Below are positions 17,390 to 25,975 of a DNA stretch of 35,857 nt, one piece after another. The translations under genes and the position numbers were made by a program. Below the pieces are notes generated by a model, which made no database searches, had not been told where the DNA came from, and was given only the letters and a program-made list of their open reading frames with translations. Position 1 is the first letter of the stretch. The number at the start of each line of letters is the position of its first letter. The stretch is from an uncultured Lachnospiraceae bacterium. GTDB lineage: Bacteria; Bacillota; Clostridia; Lachnospirales; Lachnospiraceae. The DNA is taken from positions 1-35,857 of the forward strand of contig CANQTH010000025.1 of NCBI GenBank assembly GCA_947626795.1, read 5' to 3'.

Positions 17390-18752
17390 CCCAGGGCTGA
17401 AGCTTCTTTCCATCCTGTTCGCCATCGTGCTTTGGCTCGTCGTCGTCAACGTCGCCGACCCGGACATGACGAAGTCGTTTTCCGTCCCGGTCGAGATCCT
17501 GAATAAGGACGTCATCGCGGAGATGGGGAAAGTCCCGGATATCGTGGGGGACACGGATATCGCGGTGTTCTATATCACGGGACCGAGAAGCTATGTCGAG
17601 GATATGAGCGGCGACGATTTCAGCGTGACCGCGGACTTAAGTCAGATCGACCTGAGCCAGGAAGGGGAGCAGAAGCTTGTCCCGATCGAGGTCGTGGCAA
17701 AGAAGAACGACCGGAAGATCGACATCATACGGAAGACCGTCAATATGCAGATCACGCTGGAGGATCTGTCCGAGAAGAAATTCATCATTTCGGCCGAGAC
17801 GACCGGGACCCCGGCGGAAGGCTGCGCCATCGGAGAGGTCGAGGTCACGCCGAACCTCCTGACGGTCTCGGGGCCGGAGACGGTCGTATCGCGCATCAGC
17901 CGCGTGACGGCGAGCATCAACGTGGACGGGATCTCCAGCGATGTGTCGGACAGTGTGATCCCGACGCTGTATGACGAGGAAGAGAATGTCGTCTCCTCGG
18001 ATATGCTGGACATGAATCGGGAGGCAGTCACGATCCGGGCGAATATCCTGGCGACGAAGAAAGTGCCTGTGCGGTTCCAGGTAAGCGGGACTCCGGCGGA
18101 CGGCTATGTCTGCCAGGGGCTGGAATATGCGCCGGAGAACGTCCAGATCAAGGGCGAGGCGGACGTTTTGAACGCCATCAGCGCCATCGACGTCCCGGCA
18201 GGCGTCATCGACGTGACCGGGGCGACGAAGGACATGGATTTTACGGTGGACATTACGCCGTACCTGCGGGACGACGATGTCCTTTTGACGGACGAGTCGG
18301 AGAACAAGATCGCGGTCAAGGCCCTGATCGTGCAAAAAGCGGTGAAGACGTTCAATATCCCGACGAGCCAGGTGGAGGTCACGGGCCTGGACGATGCGGC
18401 GTACCGCCTCTCGTTTAACGGAAATACGATCCCCGTCACAGTGCGGGCGCTGCAGGAGGACATGGAGAGCCTGCGGGCGGAGGACATTGCGGTGGCGCTC
18501 GATGTGTCCGGGATGGCGGCGGGCGCGCATTCCGTGGAGCTTTCCGTGACGCTGCCGGGGACGCAGTACGAGCTGGCCGGGGACGTTTCCGCGCAGGTGG
18601 TGATCGCGGCCCGCAGGGAAGTGCTGGGCGCGGGCGACAGCCCTGTGTCCGGCAATGCGCAGGACGGCTCCGCCGGAGATACGGACGGCGACGCGCAGGA
18701 CGGCCCCGCCGGGGATACGGGCGGCGACGCGCAGGAGGAAGACGGGGAATGA
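17355..18752 (+). CDS. cdaR: YbbR-domain protein CdaR, regulator of CdaA
   Basis: CdaR (YbbR), a single-pass membrane protein that binds CdaA and tunes c-di-AMP synthesis. 465 residues. One N-terminal helix (about 16-34, LKLLSILFAIVLWLVVVNV) anchors it, and the rest is extracytoplasmic. Four YbbR-like beta domains follow; recurring motifs are SVPVEI, GTPAEGCAIGEVEVTPN, GTPADGYVCQGLEYAPENV and PTSQVEVTGL. The tail from about 435 is a low-complexity acidic repeat (AQDG-AGDT-GD), unusual for the family. AAGGAGG (17341-17347) lies inside cdaA, so the two are translationally coupled. glmM follows, giving the standard cdaA-cdaR-glmM operon. Confidence 0.93.
   Translation: MFKKMMKHLANNPGLKLLSILFAIVLWLVVVNVADPDMTKSFSVPVEILNKDVIAEMGKVPDIVGDTDIAVFYITGPRSYVEDMSGDDFSVTADLSQIDLSQEGEQKLVPIEVVAKKNDRKIDIIRKTVNMQITLEDLSEKKFIISAETTGTPAEGCAIGEVEVTPNLLTVSGPETVVSRISRVTASINVDGISSDVSDSVIPTLYDEEENVVSSDMLDMNREAVTIRANILATKKVPVRFQVSGTPADGYVCQGLEYAPENVQIKGEADVLNAISAIDVPAGVIDVTGATKDMDFTVDITPYLRDDDVLLTDESENKIAVKALIVQKAVKTFNIPTSQVEVTGLDDAAYRLSFNGNTIPVTVRALQEDMESLRAEDIAVALDVSGMAAGAHSVELSVTLPGTQYELAGDVSAQVVIAARREVLGAGDSPVSGNAQDGSAGDTDGDAQDGPAGDTGGDAQEEDGE
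18657..18735 (+). repeat. 36-bp in-frame tandem repeat in cdaR
   Basis: Two copies start at 18657 and 18693, each opening GCGCAGGACGGC, with a third partial copy from 18729. They encode the 12-residue unit AQDG(S/P)AGDT(D/G)GD in the acidic tail of CdaR. A period divisible by three keeps the frame, so copy number could vary between strains. Confidence 0.8.
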
Positions 18753-18801
18753 TGGAAGCCTGGGGCTGTTACAAAAATAAGTAGGAGAGAAGGATCAGAT
18801 T

Positions 18802-20151
18802 ATGGCAAGGATGTTTGGGACAGACGGCGTAAGGGGCGTCGCGGGGACGGAGCTTACGATCGGGCTGGCAATGGAGCTGGGGCAGGCGGGTGCGTACGTC
18901 CTGACGAAAGAGACGGCGCATCAGCCGACGATCATTGTGGGCTGCGACACCAGGATCTCCGGAGGGATGCTGGCGAACGCATTGATGGCGGGAATCTGCT
19001 CCGTCGGGGCGAACGCCGTATATATGGGCGTGCTGCCCACGCCCGCAGTCGCTTATTTAGTCAGGAAGCACAAGGTGGAAGCGGGGGTTGTGATCTCGGC
19101 TTCCCACAACCCGATGGAATTTAACGGGATCAAGTTTTTTAACGGGGAAGGCTATAAGCTTTCAGACAGCCTGGAAGATGAGATAGAGGCGTTGATCAAG
19201 AACGGCATGAAGGACGTCCCGATGCCGCTCGGGAGCGGGATCGGGAGCATAAGCTATCGGTTCGACGCGCGGGAAGAATATGTGTTTTTCATGAAGAAGA
19301 CGGTTCCGGTGGATCTGGGCAGCTTAAAGATCGTCGTGGATTGCGCGGAGGGCGCGTCCCATTACACGGCGGTCGAGACGCTGCGCGGGCTGGGCGCGAA
19401 CCTGGTGGCGATCCATACGAATCCGGACGGGCGCAACATCAACGCCAATTGCGGGTCCACCCATATGGATGAGCTGCGCGCCCGGGTCGTGTACGAGAAA
19501 GCGGACGTCGGGATCGCGTTCGACGGGGACGCCGACCGTATGCTCGCCGTGGATGAAAAGGGCAATATCGTGGACGGCGACCAGATCATGGCGGTCATCG
19601 GCAATTACATGAAGGAAAAGGGGACGCTGAAAAAGGACACGATCGTGGGGACGGTTATGAGCAACTTAGGATTCACGATAATGGGGAAAGAGCGCGGCAT
19701 CCACATTGAGCAGACGAAAGTCGGCGACCGCTACGTCCTGGAGAATATGCGGGAGAACGGGTACAACATCGGCGGGGAGCAGTCCGGGCATATCATCTTC
19801 TTGGATGAGAATACGACGGGCGACGGGCTTTTGAGCGCGCTGCACCTGCTCCAGGTCATGGTGGAGACGGGGAAGCCGCTTTCGGAGCTGGCGCAGATCA
19901 TGGAGGTCCTGCCGCAGTCGCTGGTCAACGCAAAAGTGCCGAACCACAAGAAAGAGCATTTTATGGAATATCCGGAGATCGCGCAGGCGATCCAGAAACT
20001 GGAAGAGAAATTCGCGGGAGAAGGAAGGGTCTTGATCCGCCCGTCCGGGACAGAGCCGCTGGTACGCGTCATGATCGAGGGGAAGGATCAGGAAATGATC
20101 ACCCGGGACGCAAGGGAGCTGGCGGATCTGATCATGAAGAATATGTTATGA
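18802..20151 (+). CDS. glmM: Phosphoglucosamine mutase
   Basis: GlmM converts glucosamine-6-phosphate to glucosamine-1-phosphate, feeding UDP-GlcNAc and peptidoglycan synthesis. 449 residues, the family norm. It begins MARMFGTDGVRG; the phosphoserine loop ISASHNP holds S101; the Mg-binding loop FDGDADRM is at about 241-248; the substrate loop GEQSGH and the phosphate-binding RPSGTEPLVRV near the C-terminus are intact. It is the last gene of the cdaA-cdaR-glmM set, where GlmM is known to bind and inhibit CdaA, coupling precursor supply to c-di-AMP. The upstream gap (18753-18801) contains GCCTGGGGCTGTTAC, a fragment resembling the tail of the dispersed hairpin repeat. Confidence 0.97.
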   Translation: MARMFGTDGVRGVAGTELTIGLAMELGQAGAYVLTKETAHQPTIIVGCDTRISGGMLANALMAGICSVGANAVYMGVLPTPAVAYLVRKHKVEAGVVISASHNPMEFNGIKFFNGEGYKLSDSLEDEIEALIKNGMKDVPMPLGSGIGSISYRFDAREEYVFFMKKTVPVDLGSLKIVVDCAEGASHYTAVETLRGLGANLVAIHTNPDGRNINANCGSTHMDELRARVVYEKADVGIAFDGDADRMLAVDEKGNIVDGDQIMAVIGNYMKEKGTLKKDTIVGTVMSNLGFTIMGKERGIHIEQTKVGDRYVLENMRENGYNIGGEQSGHIIFLDENTTGDGLLSALHLLQVMVETGKPLSELAQIMEVLPQSLVNAKVPNHKKEHFMEYPEIAQAIQKLEEKFAGEGRVLIRPSGTEPLVRVMIEGKDQEMITRDARELADLIMKNML

Positions 20152-20185
20152 CTGCTGGGAAGGGAAAGAGGAGGAGAACACTGGA

Positions 20186-20449
20186 ATGGTAAGCCAAAAA
20201 ATCACGATCAAAAACCCTACGGGGCTGCATCTGCGCCCTGCCGGGATCTTATGCAAGGAGGCGGTGAAATACAAGGCGCTGATCACCTTTAATTTTAAGG
20301 GCGGGACTGCCAATGCCAAGAGCGTGCTGAGCGTGCTGGGGGCGTGCATCAAGTCCGGGGACACGATCGAGTTCGTCTGCGAGGGGGAAGATGAGGAAGA
20401 GGCGTTAAAAGGCGTCGTGGCGGCCGTTGAGAACGGATTGGGAGAATGA
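20186..20449 (+). CDS. HPr family phosphocarrier protein
   Basis: An 87-residue HPr-like protein. The phosphorylatable H15 is present in GLHLRPAG (the classic form is GxHARPA), and S46, the HPr-kinase site, is present in NAKSVLSVLG. This layout fits either PtsH of the sugar phosphotransferase system or a Crh-like regulator; because H15 is kept, it can in principle carry phosphate. AGGAGGAG lies about 9 bases before the ATG. It sits 34 bases after glmM and only 6 bases before a glycosyltransferase gene, without ptsI. The flanking residues are more divergent than in housekeeping HPr, so a second, specialised HPr is possible. Confidence 0.85.
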   Translation: MVSQKITIKNPTGLHLRPAGILCKEAVKYKALITFNFKGGTANAKSVLSVLGACIKSGDTIEFVCEGEDEEEALKGVVAAVENGLGE

Positions 20450-20455
20450 CGGGGC

Positions 20456-21349
20456 ATGGAAGCGAAGAAAGCGCAGATCCTGCTCTCCACGTATAACGGG
20501 GAACGGTTCTTGCGGGAGCAGCTTGACAGCCTGATGCGGCAGACGTGGGGCAGCATCGAGGTTCTGGCCCGCGACGACGGCTCCTCGGACGGGACGGTCG
20601 GGATCCTCCGGGAGTATGCGGGGCGTTATGGGAACATACGGGTTTATCCCGAAGAAAATAAAGGGGTCGCGGAGAGCTTCTTCGAGCTTTTGAAAAAAAG
20701 CGACGCGGATTACGTGGCATTTTGCGACCAGGATGACGTGTGGCTGGAAGATAAGCTGGAGACCGCCGTTGCGAGGTTGGAGACGGAGAGCGGCCCCGCG
20801 CTGTACTGCGGCAATAAGATCCTGGTGGATTCTGATCTGGAACCGCTGGCAAAGCAGGACGCGCGGGAGAAGCGGCCGGGGTTCGGCAACGCCGTGGTGG
20901 AATGCATCTGCACCGGATGCACGGCGGTCATGAACCGGAAGCTGGCGGATATCATGCGGGCGCGGCTGCCGGAGCATGCCATCATGCATGACTGGTGGGC
21001 TTATCTGGCGGCCTCCTATGTAGGAAATGTTATTTTTGACAAAGAGGCGCATATCCTGTACCGCCAGCATGGCGGCAACGTGGTGGGCGCGAAAGGGGGA
21101 TTTTGGGGAGAGCTGCGCCTGAAGGCGGCATATCTGAAAAAGAGCCGGGGAAAGCTTAGGGCGCAGCTTTCGGATTTTTCCCGCCTGTACCATGGCGACG
21201 CGGAGAAGGACGCCCTCGTGCGGAAGGTCCTGGCGGCCGAAAGCGGCAAGGGGCGGCTTCGGATCGCGGGGAGCCGGGAGATCTATCGGCAGAGCCTGCT
21301 GGACGGGGCGGTCATGCGCGCGCTCTTTTTGGCGGGGCGGATGCTGTAA
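20456..21349 (+). CDS. GT2 glycosyltransferase (rhamnosyltransferase-like)
   Basis: A family-2, GT-A-fold glycosyltransferase of 297 residues that should transfer a sugar from a nucleotide donor onto a growing surface glycan at the cytoplasmic face. The N-terminus reads ILLSTYNGERFLREQLDSL, then ARDDGSSDGT (donor binding), and FCDQDDVW supplies the DxD-type metal site at about 93-100. A later HDWW motif is likely catalytic-loop sequence. There is no transmembrane segment. The family branch is often annotated as rhamnosyltransferase, which fits rmlD and rmlB downstream, but donor and acceptor cannot be read from sequence. A divergent homolog with the same FCDQDDVW motif lies at the far end of the locus. 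Confidence 0.88.
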   Translation: MEAKKAQILLSTYNGERFLREQLDSLMRQTWGSIEVLARDDGSSDGTVGILREYAGRYGNIRVYPEENKGVAESFFELLKKSDADYVAFCDQDDVWLEDKLETAVARLETESGPALYCGNKILVDSDLEPLAKQDAREKRPGFGNAVVECICTGCTAVMNRKLADIMRARLPEHAIMHDWWAYLAASYVGNVIFDKEAHILYRQHGGNVVGAKGGFWGELRLKAAYLKKSRGKLRAQLSDFSRLYHGDAEKDALVRKVLAAESGKGRLRIAGSREIYRQSLLDGAVMRALFLAGRML

Positions 21350-21376
21350 GGGAAAAAGATAGAAAGGGAAAGAATC

Positions 21377-22255
21377 ATGAAGAAAATACTTGTCACAGGA
21401 TGCAACGGACAGCTTGGGAGAGCGATCAACAAGGAGTATGCGGGAAGCGGCGTGGAACTCATCAATACGGATGTGCAGGCGGGCGAAGGCGTGTCCGCGC
21501 TGGACATCACGAAGGTGGAGGAAACGCTGCGTTTTGTGCGGGGCTGCGGCCCGGACGTGATCGTCAACTGCGCGGCGCATACGGCGGTGGATCTCTGCGA
21601 GGAGCAGTGGGACCGGGCGTATCAGATCAACGCCATCGGCCCGCGGAACTTGAGCATCGCGGCCTCGGAGGTTGGCGCGAAGATAATCCACATCTCGACG
21701 GATTATGTCTTCGCGGGGGACGGGTCGAGGCCTTATACGGAATTTGACCCGACGGCCCCGAACAGCGCGTATGGGAAGACGAAGCTCGAAGGCGAGAATT
21801 TTGTGAGGGATTTCGCGGATCGTTATTTTATCCTGCGGACGGCGTGGCTCTACGGCGAGGGCAAGAATTTTGTGAAGACCATGCTGCGCTTGGCGGAATC
21901 GCATGAGAAAGTGACCGTGGTGGACGACCAGGTGGGAAGCCCGACGAGCGCGGCGGAGCTGGCGCGGCTCATCCGGTATCTGGAGCCGACGGAAAATTAC
22001 GGGCTGTTCCATGCGACCTGCGAGGGGAGCTGCAGCTGGGCGGCGTTTGCCCGCGCGATCTTCGCGCTTGCCGGGAAGGCGACGGAAGTCGTGTCTGTGA
22101 CGACGGAGGCGTATATGCAGATGAACCCGAACCAGGCGCGCAGGCCGGCATATTCCGTTTTGGACAATTATATGCTGCGGCTGACGACGGATTATCAGAT
22201 GGCTGGCTGGGAAGAGGCGCTGAAAGAATATATGGGGCAGCCGAAAGCGGAGTGA
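21377..22255 (+). CDS. rmlD: dTDP-4-dehydrorhamnose reductase
   Basis: RmlD reduces dTDP-4-keto-L-rhamnose to dTDP-L-rhamnose with NADPH, the last step of the activated rhamnose pathway. 292 residues, a short-chain-dehydrogenase fold. The Rossmann glycine motif is VTGCNGQLG (6-14); STDYVFAGDG precedes the catalytic pair Y132/K136 in YGKTK; RTAWLYGEGKNFV and RRPAYSVLDN are typical RmlD segments. rmlB follows after a repeat-filled gap, whereas rmlA and rmlC are not seen in the window, so the pathway must be completed elsewhere in the genome. Confidence 0.93.
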   Translation: MKKILVTGCNGQLGRAINKEYAGSGVELINTDVQAGEGVSALDITKVEETLRFVRGCGPDVIVNCAAHTAVDLCEEQWDRAYQINAIGPRNLSIAASEVGAKIIHISTDYVFAGDGSRPYTEFDPTAPNSAYGKTKLEGENFVRDFADRYFILRTAWLYGEGKNFVKTMLRLAESHEKVTVVDDQVGSPTSAAELARLIRYLEPTENYGLFHATCEGSCSWAAFARAIFALAGKATEVVSVTTEAYMQMNPNQARRPAYSVLDNYMLRLTTDYQMAGWEEALKEYMGQPKAE

Positions 22256-22424
22256 GGCCGCGCCGCGAGAGGCGGTCGAAGGGCCGGCAGCGGCAAGAGG
22301 CCGCGCCGTGAAAGGCGGCGGGTTGCCGGAAGGCGGTCGAAGGGTCGGCAGCGGCAGGAGGCTGCGCCGCGAGAGGCAGCGGGTTGCCGGAAGGCGGTCG
22401 AAGGGTCGGCAGCGGCAGGAGGCA
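22254..22424 (+). repeat. 61-bp tandem repeat between rmlD and rmlB
   Basis: A GC-rich tandem array: a shortened 43-base unit from 22254, two full 61-base units from 22297 and 22358, and the start of a fourth at 22419. The common core AGGCGGTCGAAGGG begins at 22270, 22331 and 22392. It starts at the rmlD stop codon and ends 30 bases before rmlB. No gene is supported on either strand, although both strands happen to stay open. Confidence 0.9.
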
Positions 22425-22454
22425 CGAAAGATCAGGAGAAAAAGGAGAATCGTT

Positions 22455-23537
22455 ATGAGGACTTATTTGGTAACAGGCGGCGCGGGATTTATTGGATCGA
22501 ATTATATCCATTATATGTTCCGCAAATATGGCGGCGAGATCCGCATCATCAACGTGGACAAGCTGACGTACGCGGGGAATCTGGAGAATCTGAAGGATGT
22601 CGAGGGCCGGGAGAATTATACGTTCGTGAAAGCGGATATCTGCGACAAGGAGGCGATCCGCAAGATCTTCGCGGAAAACGACATAGACCGCGTGGTGCAT
22701 TTTGCGGCGGAGAGCCATGTGGACCGGAGCATCAAGGAGCCGGAAGTCTTTGTGCGGACGAACGTGCTTGGCACGGCGGTCATGCTCAATTGCGCGAAAG
22801 AGGCCTGGGAGCTTGAAGACGGCAGCTTCCGGGAAGGGAAGAAGTTCCTTCATGTTTCCACGGACGAGGTATATGGGTCTTTGGAAGAGGACGGCGGCTA
22901 TTTTTATGAGACGACCCCCTACGACCCGCACAGCCCGTATTCCGCGAGCAAGGCCAGCTCGGATTTTCTGGTGAAGGCTTATATCGACACGTATCATTTC
23001 CCGGCGAACATTACGAACTGTTCGAACAATTACGGCCCGTATCAGTTCCCGGAAAAACTGATCCCGCTGATCATCAACAATGCGCTCCAGGGCAAGAAGC
23101 TCCCAGTCTACGGCGACGGGAAGAATGTCAGGGACTGGCTCTATGTGGACGACCACGCGAAAGGCATCGACATGGTGCAGGAGCATGGGAAGCTGGGCGA
23201 GACTTACAACATCGGCGGGCATAACGAGAAGCAGAATATCGAGATCATCCATATCATCTTGGAGACGCTGCAGGAGATGCTGCCGGAGGGCGATCCGAGG
23301 CGCGAGCGGGTAAGCACGGATCTGATCACGTTTGTGGAGGACCGGAAAGGGCATGACAGGCGTTACGCCATCGCGCCGGACAAGATCAAGGCGGAGATCG
23401 GCTGGGAGCCGGAGACGATGTTCAAGGACGGGATCCGCAAGACCATCGCGTGGTTCTTCGAACATGAGGAATGGATGAAGAACGTGACGAGCGGCGATTA
23501 CCAGAAATATTATGAGGATATGTACAGCGGAAGATAG
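22455..23537 (+). CDS. rmlB: dTDP-glucose 4,6-dehydratase
   Basis: RmlB removes water from dTDP-glucose to give dTDP-4-keto-6-deoxyglucose, the second step of dTDP-rhamnose synthesis. 360 residues, as expected. The NAD-binding motif is TGGAGFIGSN (7-16); the catalytic T136-D137-E138 lie in STDEVYGS; the Tyr-Lys pair is Y162/K166 in YSASK; NNYGPYQFPEKLIP and WLYVDDHAKGI are family signatures. ATG 22455 is chosen because AAAGGAG (22441-22447) precedes it by 7 bases and the protein begins at the Rossmann strand. Codons further upstream in frame belong to the tandem repeat. Confidence 0.96.
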   Translation: MRTYLVTGGAGFIGSNYIHYMFRKYGGEIRIINVDKLTYAGNLENLKDVEGRENYTFVKADICDKEAIRKIFAENDIDRVVHFAAESHVDRSIKEPEVFVRTNVLGTAVMLNCAKEAWELEDGSFREGKKFLHVSTDEVYGSLEEDGGYFYETTPYDPHSPYSASKASSDFLVKAYIDTYHFPANITNCSNNYGPYQFPEKLIPLIINNALQGKKLPVYGDGKNVRDWLYVDDHAKGIDMVQEHGKLGETYNIGGHNEKQNIEIIHIILETLQEMLPEGDPRRERVSTDLITFVEDRKGHDRRYAIAPDKIKAEIGWEPETMFKDGIRKTIAWFFEHEEWMKNVTSGDYQKYYEDMYSGR

Positions 23538-23547
23538 GAAGAAGGAC

Positions 23548-24357
23548 ATGGCATTTTCAGCAAAGGACCATACGTTCGTCGTATGCGCTTATAAAGAAAG
23601 CCCATTTTTGGAAGAATGCATCCGATCCTTGAAAAAACAGACGGTTCCCACGCGGATCCTCATGGCGACTTCGACGGATAACGGGCATATCCGGGCGATG
23701 GCGGAAAAATATGGGATCCCGCTGCAGGTGAACCCGGGCGACGGCGGCATCGCGAACGACTGGAATTTTGCCTACCGCTGCGCGGGGACGGAGCTGGTCA
23801 CGCTGGCGCACCAGGACGACCGCTATCAGCCGGAGTACGTGGCCGATATGCTGGCGCGCGTCAACCGCGCGAAGCGCCCGCTTGTCTATTTCGCGGATTA
23901 TTACGAGCTGCGGAACGGGCGCGTGGTGGAAAAAAGCACGATGCTGCGGATCAAGCGGCTGATGCTCCTGCCGATCCGGCCAAGGGGGCTTCAGGGGCTT
24001 AGGCTGGCGAAACGGCTGATCCTGGCGTTTGGGAACCCGGTGGCCTGCTGGTCCGTGACTTATGTCCGGAGGAATCTTCCGGAGACGGTTTTTGAATCGC
24101 AGTTCCGCAGCAACCTGGACTGGGAGGAATGGGAAAAATTGTCCCGGCAAAAGGGGGCGTTCGTGTATTCGCCCCGTCCGACGACCTGCCACAGGGTGCA
24201 TGAGGGCTCGGAAACCTCGCAGACGATCCGGGAAGGGAACATCCGCGCGAAGGAAGATTATGCGATGTTTCTGAAATTCTGGCCGAAATGGTTCGCGGGA
24301 TTTCTGATGCATTTTTATATCAAAGGAGAAAAGTTAAATGAAGCAAGCCATAAGTGA
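23548..24357 (+). CDS. GT2 family glycosyltransferase
   Basis: 269 residues, GT-A-like. The N-terminus HTFVVCAYKESPFLEECIRSL and later LAHQDDRYQPEYV (QDD as the metal site) place it in family 2, though the usual DDGS motif is replaced by TSTDNGH, so it is a divergent branch. Arg/Lys-rich segments around 150-165 could contact the membrane. It should add one sugar to the surface glycan; the specificity is unknown. AGAAGGA lies just before ATG 23548, preferred over an upstream in-frame start inside rmlB. It starts 10 bases after rmlB and overlaps the next gene by 20 bases. Confidence 0.82.
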   Translation: MAFSAKDHTFVVCAYKESPFLEECIRSLKKQTVPTRILMATSTDNGHIRAMAEKYGIPLQVNPGDGGIANDWNFAYRCAGTELVTLAHQDDRYQPEYVADMLARVNRAKRPLVYFADYYELRNGRVVEKSTMLRIKRLMLLPIRPRGLQGLRLAKRLILAFGNPVACWSVTYVRRNLPETVFESQFRSNLDWEEWEKLSRQKGAFVYSPRPTTCHRVHEGSETSQTIREGNIRAKEDYAMFLKFWPKWFAGFLMHFYIKGEKLNEASHK

Positions 24358-25906
24358 GGGACGGCAGGCGTCCCGCGTCCCGGCGGGCGCGAAAAAGATC
24401 CTGCTCGTCCTCCTGGCCTCTGCGGCGCTGTCCTACGGGCTGGAGCGGCTGGCCGCTTTTCTTTTTTATAGGGGGGACGCGTTTTATTTCGGGCGTTACA
24501 TCGCGATCTTCGCGTGCGCGGAGATGGCCGGGCTGTTTTTCTGTTTCCGCGATGTGGTGGCGAAAAGGGTTGAGATCGCGGTCTTTGTCGTCGTCTTGAG
24601 CGTGGGGACGGTCTATGCCGCCGCGCTTCCGGCCTCCTGCGGGATTTCCTGGGACGATGAGTGGCATTATTATTATCCGATGCTGATGTCCCACGTCCTA
24701 AGCCCGGGGATCACGGGGGCGGAGCTGTATTACATCGAGAATTTCACGGATACGGCGTTAGACCGCGAGGGATACGACAGGGAGAGCCAGGAGAAGCTTT
24801 ATCAGAAGGTGGACGGGCTGTATCAGCCGGACAAGAAAGGGCTGGTGGACCGGACCTGGCCGAGGCCGTACTACCTTCCGGCGGCGTTCGGGCTGTGGCT
24901 GGGGCGCGTGGCGAACCTCCCGTACCATATGACTTTTATTCTCGGGCGGTGGATGAACCTGCTGTTTTACGCCTGCCTGTCGTTCTTGGCGGTACGTAGG
25001 CTGCAGTCGGGAAAGATGATCGCCGCCGTCGTCCTGCTGCTTCCGTTCAACATCTTTATGGCGGCGTCTTATTCTTACGATCCCTGGGTGACGGCATGGT
25101 TTTTATATGGATTCTGCTTCTATTTCGGCGAGCTGCAGCAGCCGGAAAAGAAGATCAGGACGTGGGAATGGCTGTGCATGGCGCTCGCGTTTTTCTTAGG
25201 GGCCGGGCCGAAGCTTCTCTATATTCCCATGATGCTGGCGATCTTGTTTTTGCCAAAGGAAAAATTTGAGAGCAAGAAGCAGAGGAGAGCGTTGCTGCTG
25301 CTTGCGGCGGGGCTGACGGCGCTCGGCTTGGGGGCGATGGGGCTTTCTTTCGCGCTGCCGGGGTCCGGCGGCGGGGTCGGGGACGTCCGCGGCGGGGACG
25401 GCGTGGATCCCATGGGGCAGATCGCATATATCTTTTCCCATCCCCTCGCTTATACGAAAATACTCCTCTCGTTCCTGGCGGATTATGTGTCGCCGCAGAT
25501 GGCGAGCCAATATATGGGATACCTGCATTATTTCACCAACCTGCAGCCTGCGCCCTGCAGTGCGCTGATGCTCGTCACGCTGATGGTCGTGGGCTTTACG
25601 GATAAGTCCAGGCGCGATTTGGAGGTGTCCGTCCTGCAACGCGGCGTGACGCTGACCTTGTCCTTCGGGGTCTTGTGCCTGGCGGCGACCTCGATGTATC
25701 TTGCGTTTACGGAAGTGGGGAACGACGAGATCTTAGGCTGCCAGTACCGCTATATCGCCCCGGTCATTTTCCCGGTCCTGTACTGCATCGGGAGCGGGCG
25801 GATCGAGAACCGGATGCGGAGGGAGTATTACAACGGGGCGGCGCTTGCGGTCTGCGCGCTTTCGTCCATCACTACGGTATGGACGTACGCCATTGACTTA
25901 TATTAA
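24338..25906 (+). CDS. DUF2142-type polytopic membrane protein
   Basis: 522 residues with about eleven hydrophobic segments. It shows the hallmarks of DUF2142: WDDEWHYYYP in the first extracytoplasmic loop, SYSYDPWVTAWFL, GPKLLYIPMMLAILFLPKEKF, and near the end GCQYRYIAPVIFPVLY. DUF2142 proteins resemble GT-C glycosyltransferases, in which an acidic pair in the first loop acts in catalysis with a lipid-linked sugar donor; here DDE around residue 107 is the candidate. It may therefore add side-branch sugars outside the membrane. AAAGGAG (24322-24328) lies inside the preceding gene, so the two are coupled. Confidence 0.78.
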   Translation: MKQAISEGRQASRVPAGAKKILLVLLASAALSYGLERLAAFLFYRGDAFYFGRYIAIFACAEMAGLFFCFRDVVAKRVEIAVFVVVLSVGTVYAAALPASCGISWDDEWHYYYPMLMSHVLSPGITGAELYYIENFTDTALDREGYDRESQEKLYQKVDGLYQPDKKGLVDRTWPRPYYLPAAFGLWLGRVANLPYHMTFILGRWMNLLFYACLSFLAVRRLQSGKMIAAVVLLLPFNIFMAASYSYDPWVTAWFLYGFCFYFGELQQPEKKIRTWEWLCMALAFFLGAGPKLLYIPMMLAILFLPKEKFESKKQRRALLLLAAGLTALGLGAMGLSFALPGSGGGVGDVRGGDGVDPMGQIAYIFSHPLAYTKILLSFLADYVSPQMASQYMGYLHYFTNLQPAPCSALMLVTLMVVGFTDKSRRDLEVSVLQRGVTLTLSFGVLCLAATSMYLAFTEVGNDEILGCQYRYIAPVIFPVLYCIGSGRIENRMRREYYNGAALAVCALSSITTVWTYAIDLY

Positions 25907-25937
25907 TGGAGGCACGCCATTGGCTTATATGAAAGGA

Positions 25938-25954
25938 TCCCGCGCTGCGCGGGA
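25938..25954. other. Short GC hairpin between membrane protein and GT2 gene
   Basis: TCCCGCG (25938-25944) and CGCGGGA (25948-25954) form a perfect 7-bp stem with a 3-base loop, without a T-run. It lies just before the strong ribosome site GGGAGGA (25961-25967) of the next gene and could modulate its translation or mark a processing point. Confidence 0.5.
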
Positions 25955-25975
25955 CCGTTAGGGAGGAATTTACGG

